The notes below the pieces were generated by a model that searched no databases, was not told the DNA's origin, and saw only the letters and a list, made by a program, of their open reading frames with translations. DNA of 64,000 nt from JACRDG01 sp963760985 (GTDB lineage: Bacteria > Desulfobacterota > Desulfomonilia > Desulfomonilales > Desulfomonilaceae). Position numbers and translations under genes: made by a program. Within the stretch, counting starts at the first letter, position 1; each line of letters starts with the position of its first letter. Location: positions 248,001 to 312,000 of the forward strand of contig CAVXFM010000015.1 of assembly GCA_963760985.1 (NCBI GenBank). Direction: 5' to 3'. Positions 41,460 to 51,286 of this stretch are shown piece after piece.

Positions 41460-41697
41460 CGTTTTCTCCTTGTGCTTTCAAAAAGACTTTTTCCTCAGGA
41501 TTCCTCGTGCCGCGTCGATCGACCGAGGGCCGTGGTTCGACAGCCGATCGTGGTCTTCGCGGGCCACGTTCCGAAGAGAGTGGCGGGACGTCCTGCTGAT
41601 ATCGTTGGTTTTCATTGATTCGTCGCCTCGCATGGCCTATCCTCCGCTTCTGGTAAGGGAAACCGCCTGCAATTGTCGGTTTCCCTGCCAAGAGGCG

Positions 41698-42807
41698 TCA
41701 TAGCGGTGAAGGAATTGCCACGGCAACGTTGCCGCCAATCGCATATGCTCTGCGGTTTAAGTCAACATCGAACTTTTCGCTCATCTCGAGCACGGGGGTA
41801 TTCCGGGTGGAATTCATAGACCCTTCCGCGTGAGCGGTGACATTGTTGATCAGACCGAATGCGCCAATGGTAATCGTGTCCGAGACTTTCTTGCCGTAAT
41901 ACACGGATGCCTCGATAAAAGATGCCCATTTTGAATTGACCAACATGTGATCGTGAATCCACGGGAGCTGCTGCTCAGTGACACCGCCTGGCCCGAAGGT
42001 CATCTCGTACTTGATGGTGGACGGCATCCACGGCGATCCTACAATTCTGAAAAGGATCCCGCTGTCGCAGCCTGCAAGGGCAAATTCCGCGCCGCCGTAG
42101 GGTTGATAACAATTGATAGTGAGATCACCTTGGTCTCCGGTGCTGGAGAGAAGCGACACCACGGGCGGATGAGACATGAACACGTAGAAAGTGTCCCATC
42201 GGAAGCCACCGATCGCAGAAACCCCGCACGCCAGATTGATCGCGGCAGAAGCGTCCACCACGTCCCACTGGTATCTGGTCGTGCCAAAGGTCCGCTGTCC
42301 GCGCGGCCCCTCACTCAAAGGCGTGATGGTGTCCACCTTTGTCGTGGACGGGAACAGGTGACGATATTCAATGCGACCGGACACGCAGTCTGAAAGCTCC
42401 ATCCTGCCGGAAATGCCTGCCCAGACTCCGTTCAGCTTGAAATTGATCTTCTGTCCTGTCATGAAGAAATTGGGCGTTCCCTGGGTCGAGAACTTAATTC
42501 CACCAATATCGTCGCTCAATTGCCAACCTACCAAGCCACCCACCGAAGCGCGCCGCGTAGGCCCGCACGGCATAGGCATGCAAGGATTCATGGGTCCGCA
42601 TCCCGGGGGTGGGCATGGAGGCGGAGGACAACACGACGGGTTAAAAGGCTGCATCGGTCCCTGCGGACCCATAACCGGCATCGGGACGCCAGTCTGCGGC
42701 ATTGCCGATACCGGCGGTGGCCCTGGCGCCCAGTTCTGAGAAAATACCGCCGACGCGCCCAGGCAAAAGACCAGGGCCAAGATCGTAAGGAATACAACTC
42801 GTTTCAT
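41698..42807 (-). CDS. Secreted Pro/Cys-rich outer-membrane beta-barrel-like protein 1
   Basis: 369 residues, intact. Signal peptide (VVFLTILALVFCLGASAVFS), a Pro/Met/Cys-rich linker (SCCPPPPCPPPGCGPMNPC and CMPMPCGP; seven cysteines), then ~270 residues alternating hydrophobic and polar with many Gly and aromatics, like an outer-membrane barrel, ending NVAVAIPSPL. ATG 42807 is chosen because GGAGG precedes it and the signal peptide starts there; the upstream ATG 42819 overlaps the ribosome site. It is a paralogue of 47212-48308. Its gene lies behind a strong promoter and ahead of surface protein 1. It may anchor or export that protein; no family name is recognised. Confidence 0.75.
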   Translation of the reverse strand: MKRVVFLTILALVFCLGASAVFSQNWAPGPPPVSAMPQTGVPMPVMGPQGPMQPFNPSCCPPPPCPPPGCGPMNPCMPMPCGPTRRASVGGLVGWQLSDDIGGIKFSTQGTPNFFMTGQKINFKLNGVWAGISGRMELSDCVSGRIEYRHLFPSTTKVDTITPLSEGPRGQRTFGTTRYQWDVVDASAAINLACGVSAIGGFRWDTFYVFMSHPPVVSLLSSTGDQGDLTINCYQPYGGAEFALAGCDSGILFRIVGSPWMPSTIKYEMTFGPGGVTEQQLPWIHDHMLVNSKWASFIEASVYYGKKVSDTITIGAFGLINNVTAHAEGSMNSTRNTPVLEMSEKFDVDLNRRAYAIGGNVAVAIPSPL

Positions 42808-42893
42808 ATTGTCCTCCACGGCTTGTTAAAGCGCGCTTGCCAAAAAAGAAGAAGCGAGCCTAACCATTTCATTCAAGTATGTTGCACGTCTTT

Positions 42894-42922
42894 CTTATAC
42901 CATAATGACCTGTAAATTTCAA
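42894..42922 (-). promoter_or_regulatory. Sigma-70 promoter of barrel/surface cassette 1
   Basis: On the minus strand, TTGAAA (42917-42922), a 17-bp spacer and TATAAG (42894-42899). The same layout and flanking words recur at 48390-48418 in front of the paralogous gene, which supports function. Confidence 0.8.
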
Positions 42923-43662
42923 GTGACTTCTTTGAATTTGGCATAACTAATTATTATTCGTTGATATCTAGTGTATGCCATACAAACAGCAGCCGAAGAA
43001 CCAACGAGCGGGAACCGGCAACCGTGAATACGGCACCGCACACATCATGCTGTTTTGACTATGTATATTCTCTTCCAGCCGCGTGACAGCGGCCGGTCAA
43101 CGCGCACGGCATGCGGTAATGTCATAACTCGAAGCACCATGTCTGACGCGCGTGGCAAAAAGGATTGTCCGGAACGGACTCCTGCCTCATGAATGGCTTT
43201 CCCGCTCGTGCACATCGAATCGCGTAGAGTAAGGGTTGTCGAAAGAAAGGTCCGATGCCTCACGCGGGGGCGGCTGGTCCTGTTCACTTTGCGCAACGCA
43301 AGGCCGCTGAATCTTGGTTCACGGGGTCTCCCGCTGCCTACCAAAGAGGCGAACCACCCGATGGGCACTCCTGGCCTGGGCTATGTGGTGCACACCATGG
43401 AAAATCGCCGCTTCAGTGCGTCACTTCATGGCCGGGATTTCTTCACCAACCTCGCTTGTATCATTGCGTTTTCTCCTCACTTGACATGGAAAAGCTGTGG
43501 AGACGGCTCGCCTTACTTCATCGCGGTTCAGCGTACGCATGCGAGTACTCGGGGTGCGGATTGTTCGACTGACTTGAGAGCCGGGGTGCGAGGATTGGGT
43601 GGCCCGGACGCTCAAAGTCCGGGCACCACAGGAGGGAAGACGGCTGGAGCCGTTCTGCTTTG
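42923..43662. other. Intergenic region between the two cassettes
   Basis: 740 bp with no convincing gene. It contains the AT-rich promoter flank of cassette 1 (to about 42980) and repeat copy C (43270-43380). Confidence 0.5.
43270..43380. repeat. Dispersed intergenic repeat, copy C (inverted)
   Basis: In reverse orientation to copies A and B. Shared words include CGCAAGGCCG and GAATCTT followed by GTTCACGGG. Alignment over about 110 bp is roughly 75%. Confidence 0.55.
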
Positions 43663-46600
43663 TTACGGGTTCACATAGAGTCGACCGAAGAGGTCACCAG
43701 CGGGCGGGGTAACGTTGAGAGGGATGGTGCCCACTACGGGATGGACCGGGGGAATGGGCGGCAGTACGGTAATAGGCCCGCTTTCAGGTTGTCCGGTAGC
43801 CGGAAAGCCGAATGGACTTGTGTCATCGAGTATGACGGCAATGTGGGACGGTCCCTCGAAATAGGCAGCGGGCCTGAACCTCATACCATTGAGCGCATTG
43901 TTGATGTCCGCGATCGTTCCGGTGAATCCGAGAACCGGCTGCCAACCCGTGACCGAACTGCCCGGATCCGGCGTCAGCCCCGTGGTGGTGGCCAGGTGCA
44001 TATTACCTGCTCCGGCAAGAAGATTGGCGTGGATCACGCCGTCGGCCGGGGTCCAACCCGGGCCTAAGACTTCATATGCGTCCACATCAGCTACACCGAT
44101 ACGATTGGTGTGAGCATTGTCGAAGACAAGGGTGTCATTTGAAGGCACCACCTGTGGGATGAGCGGAGTGGGACGAACTCCCGGAACCGGGTACAGATCC
44201 TGTCCTCCCCACACCACACCGGGGAAATTGTTGGCTATGGTGCTCGGGTTAAAGACCGGCTGGTCGTCAACCGGCGTGACGTTCACCGTCACCACGTGGT
44301 CGGGAACGATTTCATCGGGCCAGTGCCCGTCGTCCACAGTGACGTGAATCTGGTGGCTAGTCCCGGTTATCACGTCAGAGAGCGCGTTCGTGTTGCGATT
44401 GGGAAATCCCTGGAGGGTGGCCAGAACCGCGTTGATATCCGTTTGAGCCGTAAACGGGTTGAAGGTGGCGGCAGGAGCGGAGGTGTCTTCAATGGTCCAA
44501 CTGGTGCCCTGGGCATTGTTTTGCGTGACAGTTACGGAAGTGTCCACAGGCAAGACACTGGGATCAAAGAACAGAGCCGGCTGTAAGTCACCTGCCGCGT
44601 CGGTCTGCTGCGAAAAGCCTTCGGAACCGTTGGCCGCGACCGAAACAGTGATACTCAAGCGATCGTTGGTGTCAGGATCGGTAATGTGCAGAAGATTCGG
44701 CATGGGCACGAGGAGGTTGTGGTTATTCCCATCCTCCAGGATGACCGTGTTCTCGAATGAAGGGGCTGTCACCTGCGGCGGGGTGTTGCCGATGGTAAAC
44801 AGTTCCTGGCCTGTCGAATGGCCGGTAGCTCTGAATACGGGCACCCCTCCCGCGTCAGTGAGAAACGCGAACTGAGGATCAGCATAGCCGAAGTTGGTAC
44901 GCTGTGCGGGATATTGGGGAATAGGCCCATTCAAGTCCACGCTAAAGATCTCTCGCGATTTGTTGTCGATGGAATCCGCTTCGAACCAGAGGTAATTGTT
45001 TTCAGGAGTGAAGGTTATCAGCTTGATATCCGCGTCGCTATGGTCAGGGGCCTCACTCATGTCCGCGCCGAGAAAGTTGGTGACAGGAAGCGCTGCATCG
45101 GGACCTGAGGCCGGGATCACGCGAAAGATTTCATAATCCTCGGATCCGTCGGACGGTTGGTTGCCTACAAAGAAGAGCTGCCCTTGGTATTGAGTCAACT
45201 GGGAGAGGTCTGCGTTCACGCCGAAATTGGTGACCCGGGCATTGGCCCCTCGATCCGTTACTGAGCCGATGGGCAAGCCGCCGTCTGACCTCCAGATCTG
45301 CGCGCCCGCGGCAGTGCCATCATCTGCCACGAAATAGATGTGGCCCAGATTGGCTGCAGCCGCGTCAGGAACGAAGGTAAGATCGTGGATGAGTGGATCT
45401 GTGGCCGTGTTCGGACCGAAGTTCGTCACATTGCCCAGGCCGCCGTTTGCACTATTCGTGACCTGATCGGTCCCGGGCACTCCACCGTCCGTCCTCCAGA
45501 CTTCATATCCCACGGAGGGCTCATTGGCCACAAAGTACGCAGTCGCTTGAGAAGCGGCCGACACGGCAGGAGTCAACTGGGAGATATCAGGATTGAAACC
45601 GGAATACTCCGACAAGTCCCCGAAACGTGACACCGCACCATGCTCCGTGCCGCCCACATCGGTAATGTCCGGGCTGACAGGAACGGTTCCTGTGGAGCGC
45701 CAGACTTCGGTGCCTTGCACCACCTCTGCGGCTCCCGTGGTGTACTCGCATGTAGCAACAAAATAGATGCTCGTGTCGTCACGCGCAGGTACGAGCTGGT
45801 TAATGTGGGCATTGTCGTCGCCAAAATTCTCCGGCCCGAACCGAGTCACCGGGGAATCTCCGAAGTCGGTCACCGTGGCGCCATTGGGACCGCCGTTGGA
45901 ACGCCACACCTCAAAACTGTTCTCAGGATCGGGCTGGTCAGCCTGCTGCGCGACAAAGAAGAGAGTGGTGTCCGCGTTTGCGGAAATTATCTGCGAGATA
46001 TGCGGGTCATACACATTGACCCCCGCGGCGAAGTTGGAGATGGGGTTTGGCGCTGCATTCACGTCCGTGGGATCGGAGCGCATCAATTCATATCCGGTCG
46101 CGTTCGTGTGAAAGGCAGAATAGTACGTCGCGTCGTTCATCTCCGTGAGGCCCTGGATATGCGGATTCAAACGCGGAAAGTTTGTCAACTGAGTCGACGC
46201 GGGGGGCGGCTGGGGGATCGTGCCGTCCGACACGCCGGGAACCACAGGAGATTTGTACACTTCCTGTCCTGCCCCGTTGTCAGCGGCATAAATCACCTCG
46301 TGGGCCAGGGTCAGAGGCATGCGGCCAGGAATGCCGGGCAACTCCGGGTTGAAGCTATCAATGTGGGGATCCGAGGGAGTCAGATTCGTCACAGGCAGCT
46401 GGGCCAATTGTCCCGGCACCTGTTCCAACTTGTTTGCTTCGAGGATCGGCGACATCTGCGCCCGAGGATAGGAGGAGTACTCCAATACCCAGTTGTGGGG
46501 CTTTGCACCTGTCGCGTCCGTGCTGGCAAAGACGTCCGCGCCGGTCATGGCAGCTATGGAATGCACCAACAGTTCGCCATCTTCATTACCGGCCAGAGAA

Positions 46601-47192
46601 CAGGAATATAACTGGATCTGCGCGTGAGGCTCCAGGTTATTGGACAGGTCCTTAAATGCCATGCGATGAGCGATCGCTCCGGTCAGATCCATGTGCTCGG
46701 ATCCTAAGGCAAGGACTCCGTCCTCACCATGGCTCGCCACCGCAAGGTGAGCAATCTTCTTGCCCGCGGAATCGACCAGGGCAGAGAGCTTCGCATTGAT
46801 GGTGTCAAAATTGTCCTGCGCGGCATCGTATACAATGACCTGGGCATGCGGCGAGGCTGCAGCCGCGACTTGCTTCGCTCCTTCGAGCGCGTCGGAAATC
46901 AGAAACCACGTCCAGGTCCCCGTCGAATATCTGAGCAACCCTGTCCGGGGGAAAGGGAATGGGAACCAAGTCCGGATGAAGATTGTACGGGCACGCATTG
47001 GGCGAGGTCAGGCTGTGCGTGAGGTCGGGTACTGAACACAGGGTCAAGGGCAATCGCATGATTTCCCGCATGAAAAAGATCGGGCTGTGGGATCGTGTCC
47101 ACCGCGGCATCCATCACAATACGCTCTTCAAGCTGCTCCATTATCATTCGCCGACCACCAATGGCCGGTCTTTTCCAAAGACGGGATTTCAT
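43663..47192 (-). CDS. Giant surface protein 2: LEPR-like N-terminus, DUF4347, propeller-like repeats, frameshifted
   Basis: About 1,176 residues. The N-terminus RRMIMEQLEERIVMDAAVD closely matches surface protein 1. Residues ~95-245 are DUF4347 (YDAAQDNFDTINAKL, LYSCSLAGNEDGE). About seven ~70-residue repeats follow, built on VTNFG, ISQL, YFVA and YEVWRTDGGVPGT, resembling ELWxxDGT repeats and probably a beta-propeller. C-terminal Ig-like domains (VTVNVTPVDDQPVF) end at GRLYVNP. The start ATG 47192 lies 19 bp after the barrel-2 stop with AGGA upstream, so translation is probably coupled. The frame breaks at GTAC 47029-47032 and near 46903 (TTTCT). Likely exported to the cell surface. Confidence 0.8.
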
Positions 47193-47211
47193 GTGCATTT
47201 CCTCGTGCTTA

Positions 47212-48308
47212 TCACAGTGGTGAAATGAAACCGACAGCCACGTTCCCGCCCAAAATCAGCGTCCAGCGGGTCATGTCCACATCGAAGGGTGCCGACGTAC
47301 GGATCGTGGGAAACTGGACATCGTCAGGTACCGTCAATGATGGCCAGCCGCGTAGACTTCATGTCACCCTGAGAATGCGCACAAAGTGAGGTGATCATGC
47401 CGAAGACTCCGGCAGTCACATCCTTGGAAAGCCTTCTCCCTAAGTACAGGGAAGCCTCGACAAACGACCCGAATTTGGAATTCACTTGCATGCGATCCCT
47501 TATGGGCCCCCTGATGGTATTGCCGCCGTTTCCGAAGGTCAGGCCGAAATTGGTGTACGTACTCACCCAAGGCGTACCGATGATTCTCAGGAGCAGCCCG
47601 TTCTCGCAACCAGTCCATGCAAACTCGGCTCCACCGTACGGGATGATGGTGCTCAGGGTGAGATCGCCTTCGTCATCCTTCGTGGACAGCAAGTTGAGGA
47701 CTGGCGGATGCGCCAAGGTGAGATAGAAACGAATCCCATCGGAATCCACCGAGAAGCGAAACGCCGCATGCCACGTTCACGCCGGCCGACGCGTCCAGGA
47801 CGTTCCACTGATAGCGGCTGCGTGTAAAGACCCGATGTCCGGGGAGTCTCACGTTAATGGACGTCGTCGTCTCTTGCGTAGATTCGTTTGAAGGAAAGAA
47901 ATGCCTGTATTCACCCCTCAGTGACACGCTGTCCGAAGGTTGCACCCTGCCGGACACCCCAGCCCAAAGGCCGTTGAGGTCAAAATCCAGAAATGTGCCG
48001 GTCTTCTGGATCAGGTGCTGTCCCCGGGTGGAAAACTTGATGCCCCCGGGATCGCTCCCGAACTGCCACCCGAGAAGCCCCACGATGGATCCAGGCCTGC
48101 TCGGAGCGCAGCCCACGGGCAAACACGAAGGGGCACAAGAAGGGTTCAGACCAGGTATCATGCCAGGCTGTCCCATCATCGGCATGGAGACCCCGCCATA
48201 GGGCATTGCCGACGGCGGAGGCCCTGGCGTCCAGCCTTGACAAAAGCCCGCGGACGTGGCCAGGCACGAGACCAAGGCCAAAGTGACTAGGAATACGACT
48301 CTTTTCAT
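47212..48308 (-). CDS. Secreted Pro/Cys-rich outer-membrane beta-barrel-like protein 2, frameshifted
   Basis: About 365 residues; paralogue of 41698-42807 along its full length (MKRVVFLVTLALVSCLATSA signal; shorter Cys/Pro linker SCAPSCLPVGCAPS; barrel with QVNSKFGSFVEASLYLGRR; ending GGNVAVGFISPL). The frame breaks near 47726 (TTTCT, GGFRWDSF then YLTLAHPP) and at GTAC 47328-47331; removing the extra base at the second site restores IIDGTDDVQFPTIRT and carries the frame to TGA 47212-47214. ATG 48308 has TCCTCC-complement (GGAGGA) upstream exactly as in copy 1. First gene of the two-gene cassette with surface protein 2. Confidence 0.75.
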
Positions 48309-48389
48309 AATGTCCTCCACGGCTTATTGGAGCGCTTTCCCACAAAATAGGGGATTTAGTCAGCTTATTTGAGTAACTTGCGCTTGTTT

Positions 48390-48418
48390 CTTATATCATA
48401 CAGGATAAAAAACTTCAA
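48390..48418 (-). promoter_or_regulatory. Sigma-70 promoter of barrel/surface cassette 2
   Basis: TTGAAG (48413-48418), 17-bp spacer, TATAAG (48390-48395) on the minus strand; same spacing and surrounding words as 42894-42922. Confidence 0.8.
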
Positions 48419-48565
48419 TATTTCTCTTAGGAAATTGATATAATTTTCTGAATTTTAAGGGATTCATAATCACACATTGGCTCCATTACGGCCGCGTGGA
48501 GGGTGCAGACGCGCAGGATGCTCTCCACGCCTTGAGCCCCCCATTCATCTTCTCCGGTTTTATGC

Positions 48566-48594
48566 TTGACATATCAGGTAGTAGTCGATATATA
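48566..48594 (+). promoter_or_regulatory. Promoter of the export cluster
   Basis: Perfect TTGACA (48566-48571), 17-bp spacer, TATATA (48589-48594), 43 bp upstream of the HlyD-like start. It lies back to back with the cassette-2 promoter, so one intergenic region can serve both cargo and export genes. Confidence 0.7.
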
Positions 48595-48637
48595 TCCTCC
48601 TGCCTTGATGTATCAGATGAGGTGCTGGAGATAAGAT

Positions 48638-49507
48638 ATGAACTTTCGTGGTCTTTTTTGTTTTTTATCATGCACGGCCCTCCTCGCCTCCCCTCAGATC
48701 GGGCCCTATGCAGCGGACCGGCATGTTTCCTCGGGAAAAGAGCGGTCCCTCACTGCGCTGTTTCAGAAAGCCGTTCCCACGACTCAGTTGGCCGGAGAGT
48801 CCAAGGCCCTCAACGCGCCGATCAAATCCGTGGTCATCATTCCGTTCCGATCCGCGGACATCCCCGCGGAAGTCAGAGGAGCTATTACTAAATTCAATTT
48901 TGATAAAGGCGACTTGGTTAAGAAAGACCAACCCGTGGTTGAGATCTCGAAAGAACGCTATGCGATTATGTGGCAAATGGCCAAGGGCAAGCTGGACGCG
49001 CTCAAGCAGTCTCTGAATTTGGCCGAGCAGATTCTCCAGTTTAAAAAAGACGTGTATTCAAAGAATTATGGGACACGCCAAAAGCTGCTGGAAGCAAAGG
49101 CCGAGGTTGCAACCATCAAACAGCGGGTGGAAGAAGCCAAACGGGAGCTTGAGCTCGCTCGTCTGAACCTGGATGCTTGCGTGGTAAAAGCGCCTTTTAC
49201 CGGGTACATCGTCGAGAAATACAAAGAAGCTTATGAGGCAGTGAATCAGTTGGATAAGTTGTTCCGGATCGTCGACACCCGGAAGGTCTACGCGGTGGCC
49301 AATGTGCCGGAACTACTCCTGCCGAGTTTCAAAGAGAACAGCCCCTTCTTTTTTGTTGATTCCGCAGACAGGCGGTATCGGGGTTCGGTGGACAAGATCG
49401 AGCCCATCCTCTGCCCTGAGTCGAAGACTGCAAAGGTTCTCGTGCTTTTGGAAAACGCTCAGTCGCAGCTCAAAGTCGGCATGACCGGCGCATTATGGTC
49501 CGAGTGA
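48638..49507 (+). CDS. HlyD-family periplasmic adaptor protein
   Basis: A 289-residue membrane-fusion protein, intact. Signal peptide (GLFCFLSCTALLASPQIG), biotinyl-lipoyl half-motifs (ITKFNFDKGDLVKKDQPVVE and CVVKAPFTGYIVEKY) flanking an alpha-helical hairpin of about 80 residues (ARLNLD end), then a beta-barrel domain ending LKVGMTGALWSE. GGAG precedes ATG 48638. In an export complex it would bridge inner-membrane components and the TolC-like protein encoded nine bases downstream. First gene of a plus-strand cluster. Confidence 0.85.
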   Translation: MNFRGLFCFLSCTALLASPQIGPYAADRHVSSGKERSLTALFQKAVPTTQLAGESKALNAPIKSVVIIPFRSADIPAEVRGAITKFNFDKGDLVKKDQPVVEISKERYAIMWQMAKGKLDALKQSLNLAEQILQFKKDVYSKNYGTRQKLLEAKAEVATIKQRVEEAKRELELARLNLDACVVKAPFTGYIVEKYKEAYEAVNQLDKLFRIVDTRKVYAVANVPELLLPSFKENSPFFFVDSADRRYRGSVDKIEPILCPESKTAKVLVLLENAQSQLKVGMTGALWSE

Positions 49508-49516
49508 GGATACGGG

Positions 49517-51050
49517 GTGAATCGTACATTGGGAAACTGGTGGCAGTTTGCACTACTCACTCCGGTGGTAGTGTGCCTTCTGACCGGCGGATGTCAGTGG
49601 GGGCTTATCAAGTCCTCCGGATCGGTTTCGGTGTTTCCCTCTGACGCGCGCGCGTGGCCGCCGCCAGCTCCGCCAGTAGAACCTCGCGTTGCGGATGCAC
49701 CGCCATCGGGGTTCAGTGGCGCGGAGATCCCCGCCATTGCAGCGACTGCCGGCAGCAAAAAGTCCAAGGCCCCCCAGACTCCCCAGGGCCCCAAGCCGTA
49801 CTCTTTGGAAGAGTGTCGGTATCTCACCCTGAGAAACAACCCCGACTTGCAAGTGGAGGCATGGGAACAGGCAGCAAAAAAGGCGTTTGCCGAATCAAGC
49901 AAATGGAAGATCTACCCGCGTCCGGGGCTTGCCGCGGAACTCAGCAATCGTGACAATCTTCTGTACCTGTACCGGTACGGACACAGACACGCTCGCGTGG
50001 TCGTACCCTCTGAAGTACGCCACATGGCGGTATTTCCTGGAACTCAAGTGGAGCCCCACGGACGCGCTTCAGGGCTATTACCTGGCGAGCAATCAATGTA
50101 ATGACAGCCGCAAAGCAAATTATCAAAGGGTCCGGGTCTCTCAGAAACTGCTGGGATCGGTGGACGCAGCCTTCTATCGTTTGCTGAGTATGCAGCAATG
50201 CCTTCCTCTGGCCGAACGGCTCATGAGAATTCGCGCGAACGTGGCAAAGGAAGCCAAAGACCTGAGACAGGACCGCTTGAACGATCTGGAGGACTATCTG
50301 AGGACCGAGGAAAAGGCGTCCATCGCACGGCATCGCTTGACTCGGATTCGTGTGGAATTGGAAAGGCAGAAAATCATACTGGCCAGCCTCATGGGACTCT
50401 TGCCGCAGAATTGCCCCCAAGGGGTGTTTGTGGCAGGAAAACTCGCGCAACCGACCTTCCAATTTTGCAGCACGGATCTTGAAATGCAGGCGCTACGGTT
50501 TCGGCCTGAAGCTCAAATAGAGGGCTTGAACAAGATCAACTCCATCAACGATCTCAGACGGGCAATGGTCAAATATCTTCCCAAGGCTTCCACCTTTTAT
50601 CGTGTCGGAAAAGACCTCGGGTACAAGCGTGCGGATCGCAATATCGACGATTTCGGTCTGCTCTTCTACTTGGATTTCCTTGATTGGTTCACCAACCTCA
50701 AGGAGACCTCGGGACTCAAGGCCAAAGAGGTCAAGGCAGACCAGAGGATCGGTGCGATGGCATTGGCCGTTGCCACCGAGGTGCGCATCGCGACACTGAG
50801 ATGCATGGAATCCGACGAGGAGCTTCAAACCATCAATGCCTCGCTCGATCGTGCGAGAAAGCAGCTCCAAATAGCAAAGGGCAAGGCAAAGGTCGGCGTG
50901 CTGGAAAACGTGGCAGTAGAAGACGCGAAGGGAAACGTGCTTCAGGAAGACATCGAACGGCTCCGGTCCGTCGGAGAAGCGAACGCACGGTTGGCCGAAC
51001 TGCAATGCGCGGTGGGCACCAACTACTGTGAGGGCCTGGCGCAACGCTGA
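49517..51050 (+). CDS. TolC-like outer-membrane efflux lipoprotein, frameshifted
   Basis: About 510 residues. A lipobox (LLTGGCQWG) indicates a lipidated N-terminus, followed by a Pro/Ala-rich linker and two long helical segments with the outer-membrane efflux protein pattern (YSLEECRYLTLRNNPDLQVE, and ARLAELQCAVGTNY near the end). The start is GTG 49517, nine bases after the HlyD stop, with TGAGGA upstream. The frame breaks beside GTAC 49969-49972; removing the extra C gives LYLYGTDTDTLAWSY. It should form the outer-membrane channel of the export system. Confidence 0.8.
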
Positions 51051-51286
51051 CAATGCAGCGCTGCCATCCCTGATACGCTCGCGCGGAACGCTCAGTGCTG
51101 AAGACCTGTGCCCGCGGTTGAGAGCGATTTCCGGTGTGCGGGATAAGATCCCCGTCATGCAGGCTAGCCGCGAATCCGGCAAATTCTCAGGGGCGTGAGT
51201 CATTCACGCGGGATTCGGGGCGCCTGGCTCCCGGTTTGCCGGGATCATGCTCACGCGCGAACGTCATCGAGAAACATGCGTATCCT

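Noticed and set aside
41422..41691. 89-codon open frame between barrel 1 and surface protein 1
   Set aside because: It overlaps the surface-protein start, is Arg/Pro-rich, has no recognisable family and is absent from the equivalent place in cassette 2.
45640..46611. 323-codon open frame antisense to surface protein 2
   Set aside because: Same reasoning: a shadow of the propeller-like repeats on the minus strand.
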